A stretch of 64,000 nucleotides of DNA from Archegozetes longisetosus. Taxonomy: Eukaryota > Arthropoda > Arachnida > Sarcoptiformes > Trhypochthoniidae. Both the position numbers and the translations under genes were made by a program. How positions within the stretch are numbered: the stretch's first letter is position 1; the number at the start of each line of letters is the position of its first letter. Positions 60,125 through 64,000 of this stretch are shown in pieces. The DNA lies in contig JAEMBT020000009.1 of NCBI GenBank assembly GCA_018873245.2, positions 6,673,180 through 6,737,179 of the forward strand, read 5' to 3'. The notes under the pieces are model-generated. The model made no database searches and was not told the DNA's origin. It was given only the letters and a program-made list of their open reading frames with translations.

Positions 60125-60400
60125 CAGTCGAATTTGAACAGTTGAATCTCTCGGCTAGTTTCGGGTGGTTAGAAGCAAGTTATTCTCAATGGCCGCCCTC
60201 AAGAGGTCATTGTCCATCTTCGTCGATCTTTCCGAACGAAGGCCATCCTTAAGGCCAAAATCGTCTGATTTGGATCTACGGAACCGATGTTGACATTTGG
60301 AGGCATCCAATACGACACCATAGACATGAAAAATATTCCTCGTGGCCTCCGTGGCCTCCGTGGCCTCCATGGCCTCCGTGGCCTTACCACCCATCCTAAA
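60125..60400 (-). pseudogene. mariner transposase N-terminal fragment with 9-bp repeat
   Basis: The - strand reads G-L-R-S-E-R-S-T-K-M-D-N-D-L-L-R-A-A-I-E-N, the region between the two helix-turn-helices of mariner transposases (R-S-G-R-P ... D-N-D-x-L-R-x-x-I-E-x-D). Upstream on that strand the frame runs through a 9-bp tandem repeat translated as E-A-T. No catalytic part. Confidence 0.55.
60342..60386. repeat. 9-bp minisatellite, 5 units of GTGGCCTCC
   Basis: Five consecutive copies, the fourth with A for G and the fifth ending TTA. G+C-rich in an AT-rich window, so it stands out. Confidence 0.95.
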
Positions 60401-61230
60401 CTCATAAAGCATACCATGCCAAATGTGGACTTGATCTGTAGACATGGTGACTACTACTTAAGACACTATCAACTAAATTTTTTAGATGCAAAAATTTAAA
60501 GATAAATAACTGCACTTCAGCTTAGCGCTTTGATTCGACAAGTAAACAAATCTAAAACCAGCATAAGTTATGACTATTTTTGATAAACAAAAAAATTAAA
60601 GACTTTCTGAGCGGCTTAATAGTAACTGAATATTAATGCTTACTATTGCACACTTTGGATCAATTCATAGAAAAAGTTTCATTTATGCTCCTTTCCCAGT
60701 CAAGGTGAGCGCGATTTGTTTTTGTCTTTGAAGTCCTGAATCGAATAGTAAAAGCCGAAGATTGCCGTTTCAGTAAAACTGTAAAAACTCTAACCTAAGT
60801 TAGCACAAACTAACCTAGCCGACTGTAAGATCATGTTGCCAAAACCCATCTATTTATTTCTTATTGTTTTTCGGTTATATTTCTTAATTAGCTGGTTATG
60901 GGAGAGTATTAGATTAGGATTTTATACTATATCTCAGAAATGGCATGCCATCGTGACTTAGGACCTCCAATATTTAATCACTAGTATACGCTCAAAGAGT
61001 ATATCTTTTATCACTTAATTGAATATACAGTATTAATATGCACTTAAATTGATTGAAACACATCCTATAGATTTCACCACACAATCATTAAATAGCTTTA
61101 AAATAATATGGTGGTTATCGAAATCGCGATTGACTTCTCAGAAATATGGCATTTCTCTTCTCCGAAGTATCCTTAGTAGTCAAAATTTACATTTAGCCAT
61201 AAATTCATGAGAAACCAGAATTATAATCGA

Positions 61231-63293
61231 ACTACTGATTTCATTTGTGAATAGAATTTTATCAAGCCCGTCCAATCACTAATGAATAAATAAGGAGGAA
61301 TATAAAAAGCAGTATATCTCCTGAACCAGTGAGCGTGGCTCAATAATCTTACACCAATCGACCTGTCTCGACGAGTACTATCGATTTGACTCATTGATTT
61401 TTAGGAAGCTCCGCCCATCTGTAAAAGGATTATTAGTTAAAGATACAAAAGTGGCTGTAGCTTCAGAACGGGTAGACGTGGTTTGATAAAAGTTTTATCG
61501 ATCATTTTGTGTTGACAAGTACTTTCGATTAGGTTCCACTCCTGATTTTTATAATGTTTTCGCGCAAAACGGCCCTCTTAACCATCTATAGTGGGAAAAG
61601 TCACAAGACTCTAGTAGTCAGCAATCGATCAATTGTTGGCCTTCTGCCGATTCGATAGTGGTCTTTAAATGAGAGACATTCGTCATTTTTGAAAAAATAT
61701 CGATAGGTTAGATGTCTGAAGTTCGACACAAAAGCGTAGACTGGTATGTCCAAAAATATTATTTTTCAAAGTTTAATGCAGTAAAATTGAACCCACTTTG
61801 GCCACAAATACCGAAATTGGCCAAATTTCGAAAATTCATAGCAACTAAAGTCGAAGAGTTGGCAATATGAAACTTAGCCAAAATGCTCATCTGATACTGT
61901 AGTATTCAAAAAATTATTGAGAACAATCTAGTGAAATCTCTGATTATTTTTGGAATTATTTTCCGATTTTCACCCTAGTTCGGGCCTCCTACTGACCCTG
62001 CATTGACTCCCTTGTCCGAATTCTATCATTTGACAATGCGTGTTATATTATGGATCCATACTGAGGTTGTCGTTTGGCTCTATCTATCTCGGTTTAGGTC
62101 CCATTCATGTTTACATTAGACATGTGCATCACAAATCCGCACCCGCGGCTGTTCGCGGACACCAGCATGATTTGACGGATGCGAGTATGAAAATTCGTAA
62201 ATGTAGGCAGTTGCCGGTGTAATTTCTTTCAATAGAATAAATACCTCTAGATAGAAATTGAGAAAAAGTAAACTACGATCATAATATGTTAATTAATATT
62301 GATTAATTTAAACTAGGCATCAAAATATCAAGAAAATATTGATTTTTATTAAACTGAATCTTATTAAATTTTTATTTATTTTGATTAAGATATTAAGCTG
62401 AGAAAAGATAATTTTTTGTTCAGCGATTAATATAGTATAAAATACTATATTCAATTGGAAGGTGTTATGAAATATCTATTAGATTTAACATTCTGTTTAT
62501 CAGTATTAAGTTAGGTTATGTATCAATCGATATGAATTAATAATCAATGAGGTAAACGAAACATGATTTCTGTTCAAAAGTGTATAGTTTTTCGTGCAAG
62601 AAATGCGAAATTTATAGTGCACGACCAATTTATTAATTAATTGTTGAGGCATGGTAAAAGCGGCTTTACAGTAACAATATTTATTATGTTGTCAATATTA
62701 CAATCGTTCGAAAGTTCCGCCCTATTTCTAATTGCAAAAATAACAAATATATGATTAAAAAAATTGACTATTGACTCAATACTTAAGTAAATAATTTTTA
62801 TCATTCTTCGTTTTGACTTCTATTTTCAAAAGCTAAAGCAATAAATAATTACTATAAGGGTTGCAAACTTTCCAGTTTTACCCTGGAGTCTACAGCTATT
62901 AAACAATTTCTCTAGTCTTCATCACAGGTGTGAAGCTGGATATCAGAATTTTTCATATTAAGGTTTTTAGAAATAGTTCTCAAAAATTATCATATGGTCG
63001 CCACTTTAAAATGTTTTTTCTATCCTCCACGCGATGAAGTATTGGCAGCTTAATTTCAGTAGTTTGATTAGTTGCAAAAGTAGAAAATTCTTCAAAACAA
63101 AGTTGTTATGGAGATCAAAACTTGCATTCAACTAGACAGCTAAAAATGAATAATTGTTGATTTGTCTATAACAAACGGAAAATTGAGTTTGAAAAGATCG
63201 AAAATAAAATATTAATAGAGGGACATATAATTAAAAGAATACTAAACGTATACTCAACTGTAAAACGTCAATCGCATAAAGATAAAATCAGAA
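61231..63293. other. Single-copy non-coding sequence
   Basis: No gene found. Near 62118 a CATGTGCATCACAAATCCGC segment followed by CGGATGCG looks like a hAT terminus with subterminal repeats, but no partner end is visible. This stretch has no copy elsewhere in the window and lies outside the duplications. Confidence 0.45.
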
Positions 63294-63958
63294 ATGTGTC
63301 CGGCGGTTGGTACTATTAAAATTAATAAACAAATTCGTTTGATTTTCTTTTTACTTTGTTTGATTAGGTGTGTTTTACACATCAACCGAATAAGTCTTGT
63401 TTATTTTTCATGCGAAACAACAACTGATATTAGATATAAGAACGAAGTGACCATTTCATTGCCTGCTATTACTGCTTGCTTTGATAAAACCAAATTAATA
63501 AGAGATCATCACTTGTCACGTTTTTCACTGATAGTACACTAAATCTAAATGATTCAATGAAGACTCAGATATTACTTAGCTTTCTCAATAATATGACAAT
63601 AAAAGATCAGTTCGAAGCTCTGCGTTCGCCACAAGAAATGTGGAATCATGAAAATTGTAAATTTATGAAACCACTAATTAATAATAGTTCTGAAGATGAA
63701 GTCAACTGTAAAGTTGTATCAAATTATAGATACTCATTAGGCTATTTGATGTTTTGTTTTAAATTATTTTTACAATTAGATGGAGAATCGGATAACCGTT
63801 ATCTCATAGTCAATAAGACAACTTTAATGAATGAAAGGAAATCATTGGTAGTTTTGAAAGTTCCCTTCTCTAATCAATTTATTTTATGTCACTTACACAA
63901 GAGAACTGAGTTCATTGAAAGTCCAGGAGAAAATGGTCGAAAATATATCTTAATTTAA
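63294..63958 (+). CDS. Degenerin/ENaC-like sodium channel, 5' exons (partial)
   Basis: First exon from ATG 63294: basic N-terminus, then one membrane helix (L-I-F-F-L-L-C-L-I-R-C-V-L) and Y-F-S-C-E-T-T-T-D-I-R-Y ... V-T-I-S-L-P-A-I-T-A-C-F. This matches the TM1 and post-TM1 segment of degenerin/ENaC channels (Y-x-x-Y-x-T-x-T ... P-A-V-T-I-C). A second open exon runs from within 63557-63580 to about 63945 and has several Cys and N-x-S/T sites, as expected of the extracellular loop. A short intron (about 60 bp) must join them; the exact ends are unsettled because the obvious GT/AG pairs do not keep phase. The rest, including TM2, lies beyond the window. Members are trimeric amiloride-sensitive Na+ channels of the cell surface, often sensory. 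Confidence 0.65.
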
Positions 63959-64000
63959 GACAAAAAATCTAGTTTAATTGAATACAGAAAAACAATATTG

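Larger units (their letters stand above)
59846..61230. repeat. Outer part of NRF upstream paralogous block, copy C
   Basis: Same-orientation match to about 34900-35650 and inverted match to 13090-13870. A ~540-bp insert at about 60087-60628 breaks the match. It ends near AAATTTACATTTAGCCATAA (about 61183-61205), where it last matches 13085-13110. No intact gene. Confidence 0.7.

Noticed and set aside
60199-60499. Frames of repeated R-P or L-R-G residues
   Set aside because: Alternative-frame readings of the GTGGCCTCC repeat.
62110-62220. A hAT end near CATGTGCATCAC
   Set aside because: Suggestive terminus and CGGATGCG repeats, but no second end or target duplication was found.

Overview
The window is AT-rich, intron-bearing animal DNA, most likely from an arthropod and by inference a mite or other chelicerate. 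The evidence is: gustatory-receptor (7tm_7) genes ending in the TM7 signature, introns of about 54-63 bp with GT/AG ends, a TATA plus TCAGT initiator, Tc1/mariner and hAT DNA transposons, NRF-6-type acyltransferases, a leucine-rich secreted protein of the oplophorus-luciferase non-catalytic-subunit type, and the start of a degenerin/ENaC channel. The chelicerate assignment is not proven. I saw no tRNA, rRNA, CRISPR, retroviral, LTR or Polinton-like element.

Layout. 1-2.2 kb: non-coding, with a long-armed foldback element. 2.2-9.5 kb: a tandem run of one gustatory receptor (GR) subfamily: a decayed copy (2196), an intact three-exon gene (4031-5330), a copy split by a mariner (5790-7606), and a nearly intact gene with one frameshift (8187-9459). 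10.5-15.4 kb: degraded receptor pieces and small transposons. 15.4-21.2 kb: an eight-exon NRF acyltransferase (copy A, + strand) with one nonsense codon. 22-25 kb: Tc1, mariner and hAT remnants and a GR fragment. 25.7-27.0 kb: intact GR gene. 28.2-28.4 kb: truncated LRR gene copy. 29.3-33.7 kb: NRF copy B (- strand). 34-41.5 kb: mirror image of the 10.5-15.4 kb region, but fuller, with a second GR subfamily. 42.0-43.0 kb: LRR secreted-protein gene. 46.2-47.5 kb: intact GR gene (- strand). 49.8-54.2 kb: NRF copy C (- strand). 55-61 kb: MITEs, a nested transposon and more NRF upstream paralogous sequence. 63.3 kb to the end: ENaC-like 5' exons.

The dominant feature is repeated segmental duplication in both orientations. 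The left half reads GR+, degraded GR-, NRF_A+, GR+, LRR fragment-. The right half, read on its reverse strand, is NRF_C, GR, LRR, degraded GR, NRF_B. It is therefore not a simple palindrome but overlapping copies of a GR-LRR-GR-NRF cassette. Young DNA transposons, several with target-site duplications and a matching empty site in a sister copy, inserted after duplication.

The receptors would act in chemosensory membranes. The NRF proteins are predicted secretory or membrane multi-pass proteins with a cysteine-containing extracellular N-domain, but their acyltransferase motifs are degenerate. Each NRF copy carries one or two inactivating lesions in an otherwise open frame of about 820 codons, and several of these are one-base changes in or beside homopolymer runs. 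Recent pseudogenes and assembly errors must both be considered.
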